This document shows positions 25,447 to 33,980 of a stretch of DNA of 44,492 nt, one piece after another. Within the stretch, counting starts at the first letter, position 1. Each line of letters opens with the position of its first letter. The stretch spans positions 1 to 44,492 of the forward strand of contig CALMVQ010000296.1 of NCBI GenBank assembly GCA_937873135.1. Reading direction: 5' to 3'. The notes under the pieces were generated by a model. It was not told the origin of the DNA, searched no databases, and saw nothing but the letters and a program-made list of their open reading frames with translations. The position numbers were made by a program, and so were the translations under genes. The stretch is from an uncultured Scytonema sp. (GTDB taxonomy: Bacteria; Cyanobacteriota; Cyanobacteriia; Cyanobacteriales; Nostocaceae).

Positions 25447-25992
25447 TTACGAAACACCTCGCAGCTTACGAGTATTTTCAACCAAACTTTGAGCAAATTG
25501 GTCGAACCGTTGAGAAAGTTTTTCATCTAGTAGTTTCCCTTCGGGACTGAAGGCTTTCCATACTTGTCCAATAGCAATTTGCTCTGGAATAACCCAACCA
25601 TGTACCCACCGCATAATCAGTCGGAGTTCATTCAGAGCGTTACTGTTAGGCTGTCCTCCCAACACGCTAATTACTCCCGTCACTTTATCAGACAACTGCG
25701 TAAAACTCATTAAATCAAGGGAATTTTTGAGAACACCACTCACACCGCCGTGATACTCTGGGGTTGCCAAAATTAACCCGTCTGCGCCACTGACTGCATC
25801 GCGTAACCGCTGGACATCTGGATAATCGGGATATTCCTCTCCTCCATCGCAAAAAGGTAACTGCAATTGCCGCAAATCAAGGATTTCGACTTCGCTACCC
25901 AAGGCTTCTACCCTTTGTGCTGCTATGTTTAAAGCCATTTGAGTATAGGACTCAGCTCTCAAACTGCCACCAATGCCAACAATTTTCACCAT
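25447..25992 (-). CDS. NADPH-dependent FMN reductase family flavoprotein
   Basis: 181 residues. The flavodoxin-like fold starts MVKIVGIGGSLRAESYTQMA (phosphate-binding GSLRxxS) and has the flavin-contact motif TPEYHGGVSGVLKNSLDLM. Such proteins (SsuE/ArsH/chromate-reductase-like) reduce FMN or quinones with NAD(P)H. The start ATG 25992 follows a GAGTTAATT stretch without a strong ribosome site. The gene is isolated, so its physiological electron acceptor is unknown. Confidence 0.9.
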   Translation of the reverse strand: MVKIVGIGGSLRAESYTQMALNIAAQRVEALGSEVEILDLRQLQLPFCDGGEEYPDYPDVQRLRDAVSGADGLILATPEYHGGVSGVLKNSLDLMSFTQLSDKVTGVISVLGGQPNSNALNELRLIMRWVHGWVIPEQIAIGQVWKAFSPEGKLLDEKLSQRFDQFAQSLVENTRKLRGVS

Positions 25993-26431
25993 AATTAACT
26001 CACAAATTACTTAAGTGTTCTTTTGCACACAATATTTTGATACACGTTATACAAAATCGAGAAATGCGGAATCATTACGACTTTGTTTATATTTTAACTG
26101 TTTGTGACGTAACATGTCAAATTACAGTACATCAGAAATTTTTATGCTAGAAGTGAGTGATCGCACCATCAGTTCGCTAAGCGTGAAACCGAGCCCGCGC
26201 TCATTTCCTAGACGAGTGAAAAAAGCCTGAGTTGCAAGCTTTATATCAATGAGTGAATGGTAGGTTTATTTCCACGCCCCGTGTACCAGTTGCAGTAATG
26301 ACGGTGGCGATCGCACAAATTGCATCAAAACTCGTGGGAAAATACAGCACTCCCTTTGACGATTGAACCTTTATCTCACTCACCCAGTCTTATAAGTAAA
26401 AGCAAGAAAAAGGATGGGGGGGACTCCTTAG
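25993..26431. other. Intergenic region before the sigma-factor cassette
   Basis: 439 bp with no supported gene. A short stretch at about 26254-26364 reads GRFISTPRVPVAVMTVAIAQ and on to a stop, which could be the end of a lost gene, but no family is recognised. The sigma-factor promoter should lie here. Confidence 0.4.
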
Positions 26432-27028
26432 GTGTTAGTTGTGCCAACCAAGGTTTCAAACGATAGTCAATTTGATGGTGAATCGGAAGATGAATCAGAT
26501 AGTTACCTGGTGCAACGATGTCTCCGGGGTGAATCAGAATGCTTTCGGCGGCTTTACCGTCGCCATCAGCAAAGGGTGAGATCAATCCTCTATCAACTGT
26601 GCGATCCATCTTCTCTGGATGATTTGGTTCAGGAAGTGTTTCTCAGGGCTTGGAAAGGTTTACCCAAGTTTCGGGGAACGGCACAATTCTCCTCCTGGCT
26701 TTACCGGATAGCCTGGAATGTGGCTTCTGATCAAAGACAAAGAACAGTTCAAGGGCGGACTCAATTGCAGACTCTTAAAGAAAAGACTCCTATCCAACAA
26801 GATGCGCCCGATTTGATGGATCTGCACTATCAAGACTTGGTACAACGGGGACTGGCAAGCTTGAGTTTTGAACATCGCACAATTCTAGTTTTGCATGATT
26901 TGGAGGAAGTGCCTCAAAAAGAGGTTGCCCAAATCCTGGAGATTCCCGTAGGAACAGTCAAGTCACGCCTATTCCATGCTCGTGCTGGTATGCGTCAATT
27001 TCTTCAGCAACAGGGAGTACAGCCATGA
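26432..27028 (+). CDS. ECF-type RNA polymerase sigma factor
   Basis: 198 residues from GTG 26432 (another GTG nine bases on is possible). Region 2 is clear (SYLVQRCLRGESECFRRLYR, then LDDLVQEVFLRAWKGLPKF and SSWLYRIAWNVASDQRQR), as is region 4 (LSFEHRTILVLHDLEEVPQK and EVAQILEIPVGTVKSRLFHA). It should direct polymerase to stress or envelope promoters. It overlaps the next gene as ATGA, the usual sigma/anti-sigma layout, and a Spy-like periplasmic gene follows. This suggests an envelope-stress regulon of the cyanobacterial SigG type. Confidence 0.94.
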   Translation: MLVVPTKVSNDSQFDGESEDESDSYLVQRCLRGESECFRRLYRRHQQRVRSILYQLCDPSSLDDLVQEVFLRAWKGLPKFRGTAQFSSWLYRIAWNVASDQRQRTVQGRTQLQTLKEKTPIQQDAPDLMDLHYQDLVQRGLASLSFEHRTILVLHDLEEVPQKEVAQILEIPVGTVKSRLFHARAGMRQFLQQQGVQP

Positions 27029-27408
27029 CTCAGTTTTCAAATGATGACAAAGACCTTGTTAATTTTCTGCGTCAACATCGCCCGGAAGTTCCCCCAGCTG
27101 CTACAGATTTAGAACAGCAGATTCTACAAAATGTCGAGACATTGCATCTGCGTCAATGGCGCGTTCGCGCTCGCGATAGTCGTCAGACATTGCTACCCAC
27201 GCCTCGTCGTCCAATGTGGCTGATTCCATCGGCTGTTGCTGCTTCCTTAGTCGCTGCTGTTGTTGGTTATCAAGCCTTGTTACCTGCTCCACCAAATGCG
27301 GCTGAACTTGCCAAATTGGAAAGATTTATGGAAAGTAATTGGCAAGGAGCAATCAGTACTTCCCCGGATGGAGACACATTAGCAATTACAGAACCCGTTA
27401 CTGATTAA
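27025..27408 (+). CDS. Membrane-anchored anti-sigma factor
   Basis: 127 residues with one membrane segment (about 63-85, MWLIPSAVAASLVAAVVGYQ). The cytoplasmic N-terminus (DLVNFLRQHRPEVPPAATDL) resembles short anti-sigma domains but has no zinc-binding His/Cys motif. The C-terminal 40 residues would be periplasmic. Overlap with the sigma gene start-to-stop implies a matched pair that holds the sigma factor until an envelope signal arrives. Confidence 0.82.
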   Translation: MTQFSNDDKDLVNFLRQHRPEVPPAATDLEQQILQNVETLHLRQWRVRARDSRQTLLPTPRRPMWLIPSAVAASLVAAVVGYQALLPAPPNAAELAKLERFMESNWQGAISTSPDGDTLAITEPVTD

Positions 27409-27432
27409 TCTGATAATTATAGGAGATAAATT

Positions 27433-27873
27433 ATGTTGCTGCGTCGCGTCTCTACTATAGTGGCTGCGATCGTTACCTTTGGTGGCCCGAGTATCTTTGC
27501 TCAAATCATTTCACCACCCGCAGTTGTTGCTCAAACCCCAACAACTTCACCTCGTCAGAATCCCAGCAAACCTACTGGATGGCTGCAAGAATTGAACTTA
27601 ACACCTCAGCAGATACAACAAATTAACGCAATTCGCAAGCAAGCTAAAGACCAGATTCCCCAAAAAAGACAGGCAGTGCGTCAAGCGCAACAGGAATTGT
27701 ATCAATTGATGTCTGGAACTGCTTCTACTGAACAGGTGCGTGACAAATATAACCAACTCAAAATGCTCAGGCAAGAACTTTCTGATGCGGAGTTTGATAA
27801 TACTGTTGCCATTCGAGACGTTTTAAATACACAACAGCGGCAGAAGTTCGCCTCTCATATGTACAAGCGGTAG
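27433..27873 (+). CDS. Spy/CpxP-like periplasmic protein (LTxxQ family)
   Basis: 146 residues, start ATG with AGGAG upstream. An N-terminal signal (about 1-33) is followed by the LTxxQ signature in LNLTPQQIQQINAIRKQAKD and a second helical repeat ending VLNTQQRQKF. Spy and CpxP are periplasmic chaperones or sensors for misfolded envelope proteins. Position 25 bp after the anti-sigma gene makes it a likely target and feedback part of the same cassette. Confidence 0.85.
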   Translation: MLLRRVSTIVAAIVTFGGPSIFAQIISPPAVVAQTPTTSPRQNPSKPTGWLQELNLTPQQIQQINAIRKQAKDQIPQKRQAVRQAQQELYQLMSGTASTEQVRDKYNQLKMLRQELSDAEFDNTVAIRDVLNTQQRQKFASHMYKR

Positions 27874-27999
27874 TAATCTGAGGTAAGGAGTGGAATTTGT
27901 TTGGAGTGGGAGAAGAAATAGAGATTGTTGTTCCATTCCTTGCGTCTCTATGTCTCCCAAGAAAGCAAAAACTGCACAAATTAAATATTTACTTTTCTT

Positions 28000-29508
28000 A
28001 TGAGCATCAAACTTAAATACTTGGTGTTGTTACTATTTATGTTACTGGGAGGAGTGTTCCCCAGCAATGCGGCTCCTGCACCCGTTGATCCCAAAGTATT
28101 GCATATTATTAATCGTCTCAGTTTTGGACCTACTCCTGGAGAAGTCAAAAGAGTAGAGTCTATAAGTGTAGACCGCTACATTCAAGAACAACTCTCACCA
28201 GACTCCATTTCCGAACCACCAAATCTAACCACCCAACTATCACAGCTTCCGACTTTATACCTAAATCCAGTTACACTATATCGAGAATCGCAGCCCTTCC
28301 GTCAGGGTAAGCAAAAACCTACTCCAGAAGAAAAGAAAGCTGCCCGTGCTAGGGGTCGCTTAATCGAACAACAAGCAGTTCAAGCGCGGTTATTACGAGC
28401 AACGCAAAGTCATCGGCAACTCCAAGAAGTGATGGTAGACTTTTGGTACAACCACTTCAATGTAGATGCAAACAAGGGACCAGACCGTTTCTGGGTGGGA
28501 GCTTACGAACAAGAGGCAATTCGTCCCCACGTCTTCGGTCGCTTTCGTGATTTGCTCTTAGCAACGGCTCAACATCCTGCCATGCTATATTATCTAGATA
28601 ATTGGCAGAATACTGCTCCTGGTAGCCCCGGCGCTCGTGGCAAATACCAAGGCTTGAATGAAAATTATGCCCGCGAGTTGATGGAACTACACACGCTGGG
28701 CGTGGATGGTGGTTATACTCAGCAAGATGTGATTACTTTGGCACGGATCTTGACTGGTTGGGGATATCGTCCGCCTAACCAACCGACCGGAGAGGATGGT
28801 TCGCCTTTTTACTTCGATCCAAAACGGCATGATTTTAGCGACAAGGTTTTTCTAGGACACTCAATTAAAGGCAGTGGTGCCAATGAAGTCGAACAAGCCC
28901 TAGATATCCTAGCTCGCAGTCCTGCTACCGCCCATCACATTAGCTACCAGCTGGCACAGTATTTTGTCAGCGATCGCCCTCCCGAAGCTCTCGTCAACAT
29001 TCTGCAAAAGCGCTTTCTCGCCACAGACGGTAATATTCGTGAGGTTTTGAACACTCTCTTCCACAGTAAAGAGTTCTGGGATTCCACGAGCTACAATGCT
29101 AAATTTAAAACACCAGTTCAATACGTAGTCTCCACGGTGAGAGCAACGGGCATGGAAGTGAACAATACAAAACCACTTCTGAATATGCTACAGCAATTGG
29201 GAATGCCAATGTACGGTTGCTTGACTCCAGATGGTTACAAAAATACCGAAGATGCATGGTTAAATCCTGATGCCATGACTCGTCGCCTCAGCTTTGCTAC
29301 TTCCCTCGTCAGTGGGCGTGTACCCCTTTGGCAACAAGAGAATGCGACGGCACAAAAACCTTCACCTCCTCCTCTTGTAGATGCTTCACAACTTGCAGGT
29401 ACACTGGGCAACTCTTTTTCCACCAACACCCAAAGTGCGATCGCATCCAGCCCTCATCAACTCCAAGCCGCATTAATGTTGGGCAGTCCAGAATTTATGC
29501 ATCGCTAA
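28000..29508 (+). CDS. DUF1800 family exported protein
   Basis: 502 residues with a signal peptide (LKYLVLLLFMLLGGVFPSNA). Family marks are HIINRLSFGPTPGEVKRV near the mature start, MVDFWYNHFNV, LYYLDNWQN, NENYARELMELHTLGVDGGY and ARILTGWGYRP. DUF1800 genes are typically followed by DUF1501, as here. The pair is exported and has no proven biochemical function. It may belong to the sigma/anti-sigma/Spy-like cassette upstream. Confidence 0.92.
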   Translation: MSIKLKYLVLLLFMLLGGVFPSNAAPAPVDPKVLHIINRLSFGPTPGEVKRVESISVDRYIQEQLSPDSISEPPNLTTQLSQLPTLYLNPVTLYRESQPFRQGKQKPTPEEKKAARARGRLIEQQAVQARLLRATQSHRQLQEVMVDFWYNHFNVDANKGPDRFWVGAYEQEAIRPHVFGRFRDLLLATAQHPAMLYYLDNWQNTAPGSPGARGKYQGLNENYARELMELHTLGVDGGYTQQDVITLARILTGWGYRPPNQPTGEDGSPFYFDPKRHDFSDKVFLGHSIKGSGANEVEQALDILARSPATAHHISYQLAQYFVSDRPPEALVNILQKRFLATDGNIREVLNTLFHSKEFWDSTSYNAKFKTPVQYVVSTVRATGMEVNNTKPLLNMLQQLGMPMYGCLTPDGYKNTEDAWLNPDAMTRRLSFATSLVSGRVPLWQQENATAQKPSPPPLVDASQLAGTLGNSFSTNTQSAIASSPHQLQAALMLGSPEFMHR

Positions 29509-29622
29509 AACAGTAATGAGTTATGAGTGGTGAGTTGTGAGTGTTATACCAATATATTTAAACTCCTAACTTCTGTATAGCCGCGCTGTTTGAAGCGTCT
29601 CTACATCTCCTAACTCCTGTAA

Positions 29623-29680
29623 GGGCGGGTTTGGGAAGATATCGGGAGGAGTGAAGATGTTTTGTGGATTAAACCCGCCC
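29623..29680. repeat. GGGCGGGTTT inverted repeat
   Basis: GGGCGGGTTT (29623-29632) and AAACCCGCCC (29671-29680) are perfect inverted copies about 20 bases ahead of the DUF1501 start. An in-frame GTG at 29651 with GGGAGGA in front lies inside the loop and is probably fortuitous. Confidence 0.75.
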
Positions 29681-29701
29681 CTACTCATTCCTAATTTTTT
29701 T

Positions 29702-30934
29702 ATGATGAACAGACGTGATTTTCTCATCGATGCTGGTATCTTTGCAATCAGTGCCTTAACAGCAATTGGCACACACGCTTATGTAGCTAGAGGTGCTACC
29801 GATAACGGTGGCGATCAAAAGCGCTTGATTGTCATTTTTCTTCGTGGTGCAGTGGATGGATTAAACATAGTTGTTCCCTATTCAGAGACAGCTTACTACC
29901 AGGCACGACCGAAAATTGCCATTCCCCAACCTGGGAAGGAAGGAGGAGTCCTTGATTTAGATAATCGTTTTGGTTTGCATCCAGCATTAGCACCCTTAAT
30001 CCCCCTCTGGAAGCAGGGAACTCTTGCCTTTGTTCATGCGGCTGGTTCTCCCGATTCAACTCGCTCTCACTTTGATGCTCAGTATTACATGGAAAGTGGT
30101 ACCCCTGGTGTTAGAAGTACTACAGATGGTTGGATGAATCGTCTAGTCGGCATTTTATCCGGACATACACCTATTCAAGCAGTGACTGTGGGAGAAACGA
30201 CGCCACGTATTTTGTCAGGAAGGATACCTGTTGCAAACTTAGCGAACGGTAGAAATGCTGACAAGCCCTTGCCATTGGATCGTCCACAAGTGGCAGAGGC
30301 ATTTGATAAACTTTATAGCGGTAATGATGGGCTGAGTCAAACTTATCATGAGGGACGACTAGCGCGTCAAGCGTTGAAAGGCGATCTTGATGCCGAAATG
30401 AAAATGGCAAATAATGGTGCGCCTCTACCTTATGGCTTTGCGAGAGATGCCCAACGACTGGCACAAGTGATGGTGAAAGACTCCAGAATTCAGTTGGGGT
30501 TTATGGATTTGGGTGGTTGGGATACCCATGTTAATCAGGGTGGCAGTACGGGGCAGTTAGCCCGTAATTTAGAACAATTGGGGAAAGGTTTGGCAAGTCT
30601 CGTACAGGGATTAGGCTCAGTTTACCCGAACACAACGATTGTCGTGATGTCGGAGTTTGGTCGCACCGTGCAGGAAAATGGTAATGGTGGCACCGACCAG
30701 GGACACGGTAATGTAATGTGGGTATTAGGCGGTAAAGTTCATGGCGGTAAAGTTTACGGAGAATGGCCAGGTTTATCAGCTAATCAGCTTTATGAGGGGA
30801 GAGATTTGGCAATTACAACTGATTTTCGGGATGCGATCGCCACTGTGTTGGAACGTCATCTAAATCTGGAAGAAGCAAAACTCAATCAAATTTTTCCCAG
30901 TTATACGCCCAAGCAGAAAATGGCGTTTATTTAA
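29702..30934 (+). CDS. DUF1501 family exported protein (Tat-type signal)
   Basis: 410 residues from ATG 29702. The start MMNRRDFLIDAGIFAISALT carries a twin-arginine motif (NRRDFL) and hydrophobic stretch, so a folded protein is probably exported by Tat. The body resembles sulfatase/alkaline-phosphatase-superfamily-like DUF1501 proteins: LIVIFLRGAVDGLNIVVPY, FDAQYYMESGTPG, MDLGGWDTHVNQGG, MSEFGRTVQENGNGGTDQGH. An upstream GTG (29651) would add residues encoded by a repeat and bury the signal. Partner of the DUF1800 gene. Confidence 0.9.
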   Translation: MMNRRDFLIDAGIFAISALTAIGTHAYVARGATDNGGDQKRLIVIFLRGAVDGLNIVVPYSETAYYQARPKIAIPQPGKEGGVLDLDNRFGLHPALAPLIPLWKQGTLAFVHAAGSPDSTRSHFDAQYYMESGTPGVRSTTDGWMNRLVGILSGHTPIQAVTVGETTPRILSGRIPVANLANGRNADKPLPLDRPQVAEAFDKLYSGNDGLSQTYHEGRLARQALKGDLDAEMKMANNGAPLPYGFARDAQRLAQVMVKDSRIQLGFMDLGGWDTHVNQGGSTGQLARNLEQLGKGLASLVQGLGSVYPNTTIVVMSEFGRTVQENGNGGTDQGHGNVMWVLGGKVHGGKVYGEWPGLSANQLYEGRDLAITTDFRDAIATVLERHLNLEEAKLNQIFPSYTPKQKMAFI

Positions 30935-30949
30935 CTGAACAATAAGAAT

Positions 30950-31027
30950 AAGATTCCCGACTTCGTAAGAGTTGTCGGGAATCTTAGCATACGCGATTTT
31001 CACAAATCAATTAGGATTGCTATATCA
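30950..31027 (+). repeat. 78-bp palindrome-plus-tail repeat, copy B
   Basis: AAGATTCCCGAC (30950-30961) pairs perfectly with GTCGGGAATCTT (30974-30985) and is followed by GCGATTTTCACAAATC and GGATTGCTATATCA. It matches 8324-8402 in order and spacing. The hairpin 15 bp after the DUF1501 stop may serve as its terminator. Confidence 0.78.
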
Positions 31028-31086
31028 GGATCCAAGATTTGAATACACCTGTCAACAAACTTTGACTGCTGCTGGAGAGTGACTTG

Positions 31087-31665
31087 ATGGATAATTCTCG
31101 CCTCGTTAAAATAAGCAAATACCTAAGCAAACATCTACGCCATCAACCCGATCTCATTGGTATTAAACTCGCTCCTGGTGGTTGGGTTGCTGTCGATGAA
31201 CTGTTAGCAGCTTGTGCAAAAAATCAGTTTCCTATTAGCCGCGAGGAACTGAATGAAGTCGTTGCGACAAGCGACAAACAACGTTTTTCTTTCGACTCGA
31301 CTAGCACTTTAATTCGTGCGAACCAAGGGCACAGTATAGAAGTCGATTTGCAGTTAGAACCTGTTGTGCCTCCAGATGTCCTTTACCACGGTACGGGACA
31401 CAAAGCTGTTGATTCAATTTTACAAACCGGACTTAACAAAATGTTGCGGCATCATGTTCATCTATCAGCCGATATTGTCACAGCAAAAACTGTCGGTGCA
31501 AGACATGGAAAACCTGTGGTGTTTGCGGTAGATGCAGCAGCGATGCAGAGTGCGAGTTATACTTTCTATTGTTCGGAAAATGGTGTTTGGCTGGTAGATT
31601 GTGTGCCACCACAGTATCTGCAATTGGCAGTCGATGGATCACGGATTGATCATGAAGCGGCCTAG
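31087..31665 (+). CDS. kptA: RNA 2'-phosphotransferase (KptA/Tpt1)
   Basis: 192 residues from ATG 31087, with GGAGAG upstream. Tpt1-family enzymes remove an internal RNA 2'-phosphate using NAD+. Family motifs are SKYLSKHLRHQPDLIGI, GGWVAVDELLA, QRFSFD, YHGTGHKAVDSILQTGL, RHHVHLSAD and GKPVVFAVDA. Bacteria with no 2'-phosphate-generating tRNA ligase still carry it, and its role there is unsettled; RNA repair or ADP-ribosylation have been proposed. It converges with and overlaps the next gene by four bases. Confidence 0.95.
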   Translation: MDNSRLVKISKYLSKHLRHQPDLIGIKLAPGGWVAVDELLAACAKNQFPISREELNEVVATSDKQRFSFDSTSTLIRANQGHSIEVDLQLEPVVPPDVLYHGTGHKAVDSILQTGLNKMLRHHVHLSADIVTAKTVGARHGKPVVFAVDAAAMQSASYTFYCSENGVWLVDCVPPQYLQLAVDGSRIDHEAA

Positions 31666-32081
31666 TTTTTCCCCTTGGGCGTCAGCACTTTGAGCGTTGC
31701 AAAAACACCGTAAACATCCAACTCGGTACGTCTTTCTAGATTGAAAGCGCGAGTCATAGGTGGTTCCCACGTAGGAGGAATACACTGGAAAATTGCTCGG
31801 ATGTCATCAGGGAGTAATATAATTAAATCGGGATACTCAATCATCAATCGGCGACGTTCTAGCGCTTCCATCTTGAGAAATTCATTAACGGCAGTGTCTT
31901 TGACAATTCCGGACTTGCCGGTAACATCTCTCCATTCCTCTAACCGAGAGCGAAAAAATACGAACTCCTTCGCTAGTTCGGGCATGGTGTCGGTAAATCC
32001 AAACAGAAAGTGGCACAGTTCAATGAGTTGCTCTTTGGATAGGTGTTTAGTGGCTGCAAACGCTTTCTTTGCGGTAGTCAT
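31662..32081 (-). CDS. Hypothetical protein whose tail shares a dispersed repeat
   Basis: 139 residues, MTTAKKAFAATKHLSKEQLI onward, helical in its first half (LIELCHFLFGFTDTMPELAK) with a charged middle. No known domain is recognised. The C-terminal ELDVYGVFATLKV is encoded by a 25-base stretch (31694-31718) that occurs with one mismatch at 40302-40326 next to an Uma2 remnant, so the end may be repeat-derived. The stop overlaps the kptA stop region. Confidence 0.6.
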   Translation of the reverse strand: MTTAKKAFAATKHLSKEQLIELCHFLFGFTDTMPELAKEFVFFRSRLEEWRDVTGKSGIVKDTAVNEFLKMEALERRRLMIEYPDLIILLPDDIRAIFQCIPPTWEPPMTRAFNLERRTELDVYGVFATLKVLTPKGKN

Positions 32082-32340
32082 GCGGTTATCGTAGTTTTTG
32101 CGCGAGCTTCCGTATGCCGTTGCACGGTTTTACTATTTATAAAAGAGGAAATTACTTGATTTATCCAAGTAAATTTACTGAATTTTATCAGCGTTTTTAT
32201 GAAATAGATAAAATTTCACAGTGAGATTTCTGTTGGATAGCAAAATAACCAAGTGCTAAGTTGATAGCTTGACAAGAATTATTGGTGTTCAAAAATTACC
32301 ATGATTATACAATCGTCAAACTTCAAGATTAGCTACGAAC
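32082..32340 (+). other. Promoter region of the TerY-P/McrBC-like operon
   Basis: About 260 bp, AT-rich and divergent between the 139-residue hypothetical gene and the vWA gene. No confident promoter boxes or operator palindromes were found. No Shine-Dalgarno sequence is obvious before the vWA ATG. Confidence 0.4.
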
Positions 32341-33231
32341 ATGAGCAAATTCAACACGTTTACTGTTCCTGATGCTAGACGAATGCCAGTCATAATCCTT
32401 GCGGATATTAGCGGGAGTATGAGTGTCGATGGCAAGATAGGGACATTAAACAGGGCGATCACGGAAATGATCGCCTCTTTTGCACAAGAAGAAGATGTCC
32501 GTGCCTCCATCCATGTTGCGGTGATTACTTTTGGAAAAGATGGAGCCAAAATCCACCAACCCTTACTAACTGCATCCCAAATTCAGTGGACTGATATGGA
32601 AGCTGTTGGTTCTACCCCAATGGCGGCGGCATTTGAACTAGCTACCAGTCTCATAGAAGACAAAAACCAGATTGCCAGTCGAGACTACAATCCAACCATT
32701 GTCCTAATTTCCGACGGTCAGCCTACAAATGAAAAAGGTTATTCCACGGATGATTGGCAACAACCGCTACAGCAATTACTGACCTCAACGCGGGCATCCA
32801 AAGCATTGCGCCTATCGATGGGAATTGGTGCCGATGCAGACCTGGAGACACTTAAGGAATTTTTACAAAGAAAGGCAGAAGTACGAAGGCAGAAGGCAGA
32901 AGGTTTGAAATACTAATAAAAACTTTAGTTGTGGGTCTAAAGCCCACTTTAAAAGAAAATGTATTTCGAGACGCACAGCGCGAGAAATACGACGTCCTTA
33001 TTTCAATCCCACGTTTTTAAGCGTGGGTTTCCTTCTGCCTTCTGCCCTCTGCCTTCTGCCTTCTGAAGGGGCCAGCATCCTGAAATTCCTGTGTTTCGCG
33101 CTGATGAAGCCTCTCAAATCCGGCAGTTCTTCCGGTGGGTAACAATGACAGTCACTAGCCGCTCTAAAAGTGCTAACCCTCATAGTATGCCCATTGTCAA
33201 CTACGACAACCTTGAAGACTTGGAGTTTTGA
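32341..33231 (+). pseudogene. vWA-domain (TerY-like) gene split by a repeat element
   Basis: The N-terminal part (32341-32870) has the metal-dependent adhesion motif ILADISGSMSVDG (DxSxS), VGSTPMAAAF (Thr) and LISDGQPTNEKGY (Asp), and LSMGIGADADLETLKEFL. It then runs into a repeat at about 32872-33068 and stops at 32914-32916. After the repeat the same protein resumes as PEIPVFRADEASQIRQFF and VTMTVTSRSKSANPHSM. It ends at TGA 33229-33231, which overlaps the next ATG as TGATG. That overlap shows that the original gene reached this stop. TerY-like vWA proteins form a triad with PP2C and kinase. A truncated 191-residue protein retaining the vWA fold may still be made. Confidence 0.88.
32872..33068. 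mobile_element. GGCAGAAGG-family inverted-repeat element inside the vWA gene (copy 3)
   Basis: The left arm AAGGCAGAAG ... GGCAGAAGGCAGAAGG (32872-32903) is inverted to CCTTCTGCCTTCTGCC and neighbouring units (33031-33068). Inside are two small hairpins, GTGGGTCTAAAGCCCAC near 32930 and CCCACG/CGTGGG near 33009-33028. It has the same arm sequence as 3809-3994 and 4212-4417. The exact target duplication could not be resolved. Confidence 0.75.
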
Positions 33232-33980
33232 TGGTGAAGACACTGCAGAATCAGGTGCAATGGTTTGGAGCCTCCGTTAAAGGACCTCTTCATAAAAGCG
33301 AAAATCGTCCAAACGAGGATGCTTGGGAGGGTATTTGCAGTAGTTTTGGCACAGCCATTGTAGTGAGCGATGGGATGGGTTCTAAGCCCAATGCTCGCAC
33401 GGGAGCGCGTATGGCTTGTCGAGCAGTATGGTCGGCTCTACGTCACTGGGGAAAAGTGAACGGTTCGTCACCATTAATACTACTTCGCTTGGTACATCTA
33501 CTTTGGGGACTCCAGGTGCTGCCTGCTAGTGAAGAGGATAGTGCTGCTACCTGTCTGTTTGCTGTGGTCGTTCCTTCTGGTGAATTACTTGTAGCAAAGC
33601 TTGGAGATGGTATTGCCGCAATTCGGGAAACTGATGGCAAAGTAATTGTATTGGGTGATGAGCGCTCAGGATTTAGCAACCAAACTACAGCGCTAGGAGT
33701 AGCACGGTCAACTAAAGAATGGTCTGTAATTACTAGACCCAGTTTTACCCCTGGTAGTGCTGTGCTGCTTGCTACTGATGGAATAGCAGACGACTTGGTA
33801 AGTGAGCGCTTGTCCGATTTTATCAACTTGCTTACTGAAGAGTTTGGCTGTATGCAACCAGCTGTGCGGTGGCGATCGCTCTGCCAAGAACTGCGAAATT
33901 GGTCCACACCCAAGCATCTTGATGATAAAACTTTGGCTATTCTTTGGCACAAAAAAGATGATTTTGAGGATGCAAGCTGA
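33231..33980 (+). CDS. PP2C-type protein phosphatase of the TerY-P triad
   Basis: 249 residues from ATG 33231. Metal-binding PP2C motifs are all present: RPNEDAWEG, VVSDGMGSKPNA, AKLGDGIAAIRE, LLATDGIADDLV and HLDDKTLAILW. It should remove phosphate from Ser/Thr targets of the adjacent kinase. It overlaps both neighbours (TGATG upstream with vWA, TGATG at 33978-33982 with the kinase), so the three are translated together. The frame is intact, in contrast to the other PP2C at 21376. Confidence 0.92.
   Translation: MVKTLQNQVQWFGASVKGPLHKSENRPNEDAWEGICSSFGTAIVVSDGMGSKPNARTGARMACRAVWSALRHWGKVNGSSPLILLRLVHLLWGLQVLPASEEDSAATCLFAVVVPSGELLVAKLGDGIAAIRETDGKVIVLGDERSGFSNQTTALGVARSTKEWSVITRPSFTPGSAVLLATDGIADDLVSERLSDFINLLTEEFGCMQPAVRWRSLCQELRNWSTPKHLDDKTLAILWHKKDDFEDAS

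Noticed and set aside
29651-29701. GTG 29651 as the DUF1501 start because GGGAGGA precedes it
   Set aside because: The extra codons derive from the loop of a GGGCGGGTTT repeat and would place 17 residues ahead of a normal Tat signal.
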